Shown: positions 62,806 to 64,000 of the stretch, piece after piece | Layout of the letters: each line of letters begins with the position of its first letter | Position numbering within the stretch: position 1 is the stretch's first letter | Assembly: GCA_002498985.1 (NCBI GenBank) | Contig: DAJO01000030.1 | Coordinates: forward strand, 13,067-77,066 | DNA length: 64,000 nucleotides | From: Euryarchaeota archaeon UBA257 | Lineage (GTDB): Archaea; Thermoplasmatota; Poseidoniia; Poseidoniales; Thalassarchaeaceae | Direction of reading: 5' to 3' | Notes under the pieces: generated by a model | The model's input: only the letters and a program-made list of their open reading frames with translations | Databases searched by the model: none | Told to the model about the DNA's origin: nothing | Translations under genes and position numbers: made by a program

Positions 62806-64000
62806 TTATGGCCAAAAAAGATGTTCTTTATTCAAGGAACAAATCAGACTGTAATTTTCATCTTTCTCGAATAACTTCACTTCCCCATCACATATTGGAC
62901 AAATTGTATTCTCTGCTAGCTCTTCAAGCCATGCCTGTCTTGTTTCTAATTCATCTCCCTGCTCTTTAAGATTCTTCAAAATTCTTTTTGCATTTCCTTG
63001 AAGAGGCTTTCCTTCAATCTCCCAAGGATCTTCATTTAAGACTCCTAGATTTCTTTTTGCAATAATTCTCTTTGCTTCACCGATGTTTGCAGCATTGTTT
63101 TGAGTGCTTTCTGAATTAAGTGGACTTGGCCCTCCTCTCGCTATAACTCTCGCCAATAAAAATGCCATAAAAAATCCCCCTATATGAGCCATATGGGCAA
63201 TATTGGTGTCCCCCGAGGTTCCCTCTTGTATTACATAAATTTGATAAATTTCTAATCCTAATCTCACAAATACAATTATCCATACTGGCCACGCTCTAAT
63301 TAAGAATAATAGTGGGAATTCTATTTCATCATTTGGCCAACATGCCATGTAAGCTCCCAATAATCCAAAAGCAGCACCGCTAGCACCTATAGCAGGATTT
63401 ATTGAATCTGGATGTGTAGCAACCCAGGCTACATTCCCTCCTAAGAATCCTAGGGCGTAAACAAGCAGCCATCTTTTACTGCCTAACCTTTGTTCCAAGG
63501 GTACACCAACAAGTCCAATGACAAGAATGTTCGATAGTACGTGAAGCCAATCTGCATGTAACCAAGCAGATGTTATAAAACGATGAATTTGTGTGGGGTC
63601 ATCTGCCAAAACAGGGTATAAAGAGAGAAAATGTATCTCATTGAAATCTAGTTCCAAGATAGTAAAGGTGAATCTAACAAACATTACTAGAAGCAGTGAG
63701 AGAACCATAGCCAATGCTACACTTGTTTTTTCTCTTAATGAATTAACAAAAGGAATTATTGAAACTATAACATATATTGAAAGAAGTATGAAATCACTAT
63801 TTTCTAATTGTGACCAGTATAAATCATACTCCGCAGAGGTAATCACGAACTGTATCCGGCCGTATTGTAGCAATAGCGCCTTCGATACTTTGTCGAACGA
63901 CTCAAACGATGAACCACCCTCGGAAGTGTATGGAAGTTCAGACCCTAATACGGATTTCGGGTCTTCAAATTCATAGAGGTAGCCGCCTTGTAATATCAGA
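62806..64000 (-). CDS. Rhomboid intramembrane serine protease (5' end outside window)
   Basis: The frame is open without a stop from 62806 to the window edge. A TTG at 63873 could start a 355-residue protein, but another ~42 plausible coding codons (LQGGYLYEFEDPKSVLGSEL) precede it, so the 5' end is probably outside. About seven membrane segments. Catalytic serine in IGASGAAFGLLGAY, histidine in IAHMAHIGGFF, and the rhomboid motif SAWLHADWLHVLSNILVIG. After the membrane domain, ~110 cytosolic residues end in TICPICDGEV ... LICSLNKEH, a zinc-ribbon-like end. Cuts transmembrane substrates. Same strand as the subtilase. Confidence 0.9.
   Translation of the reverse strand, partial: LILQGGYLYEFEDPKSVLGSELPYTSEGGSSFESFDKVSKALLLQYGRIQFVITSAEYDLYWSQLENSDFILLSIYVIVSIIPFVNSLREKTSVALAMVLSLLLVMFVRFTFTILELDFNEIHFLSLYPVLADDPTQIHRFITSAWLHADWLHVLSNILVIGLVGVPLEQRLGSKRWLLVYALGFLGGNVAWVATHPDSINPAIGASGAAFGLLGAYMACWPNDEIEFPLLFLIRAWPVWIIVFVRLGLEIYQIYVIQEGTSGDTNIAHMAHIGGFFMAFLLARVIARGGPSPLNSESTQNNAANIGEAKRIIAKRNLGVLNEDPWEIEGKPLQGNAKRILKNLKEQGDELETRQAWLEELAENTICPICDGEVKLFEKDENYSLICSLNKEHLFWP

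Overview
The window is a gene-dense, AT-rich (by eye roughly 35-37% GC) piece of an archaeal chromosome. Archaeal informational genes (S6e, aIF2 gamma, L10e, Orc1/Cdc6, Dph2, DUF357, an A/V-type ATP synthase) sit beside genes usually regarded as bacterial acquisitions (DNA gyrase A/B, MutS/MutL, class II HMG-CoA reductase). Together with large secreted, membrane-anchored proteases carrying PKD- and CARDB-like repeats, this mixture points to a planktonic marine member of the Thermoplasmatota, most likely Marine Group II (Poseidoniales) or its relative Marine Group III. The placement is inferred from gene content, not from a tree. I see no transposase, phage module, CRISPR array or rRNA.

Layout. 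0-1.2 kb: the end of a geranylgeranyl-reductase-type flavoprotein facing a UbiE-like methyltransferase. 1.3-10 kb: a complete nine-gene ATP synthase operon (H-I-K-E-C-F-A-B-D). 10-15 kb: a membrane protein that looks like an inactivated site-2 protease, ketopantoate reductase and L-aspartate oxidase. 15-21 kb: smc-scpA-scpB. 21-24.7 kb: HMG-CoA reductase diverging from an Orc/Cdc6-like protein with a degenerate P-loop; between them lies an AT-rich spacer with six GCGTTAA repeats. 24.7-31 kb: DUF357, a leftward S6e-aIF2 gamma-PIN cluster, orc1/cdc6, a leftward L10e-phosphoribosyltransferase-Dph2 cluster and an EamA transporter. 31.6-38 kb: mutS-mutL, aroA, a DUF4105/Lnb-like membrane protein and tRNA-Ser(GCT). 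38.5-44 kb: gyrB-gyrA with a perfect hairpin just upstream of gyrB, and aroD. 44-53 kb: a PKD metalloprotease and a small membrane partner, diverging from a glutaminyl cyclase / membrane protein / thymidylate-kinase-fusion operon, then a DUF2085 protein. 53-57 kb: sufC-sufB-sufD with a tiny Cys-rich protein behind it, and an Nfu-type protein. 57-64 kb: Maf, a 1607-residue membrane subtilase and a rhomboid protease cut by the window edge.

Together the genes describe energy conservation (ATP synthase), chromosome organisation and replication (SMC-ScpAB, gyrase, Orc1), repair (MutSL), translation, lipid and cofactor precursors (HMGR, PanE, NadB), aromatic amino acids (AroA, AroD), Fe-S assembly and extracellular protein breakdown. 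The points most worth a second look are the GCGTTAA array beside the degenerate Orc-like protein, the dead site-2-protease homologue, the gyrB leader hairpin, the thymidylate kinase fusion, the archaeal Lnb-like protein, the Cys-rich micro-gene behind sufD, and the fact that all eight convergent gene pairs meet within -4 to +2 bp.
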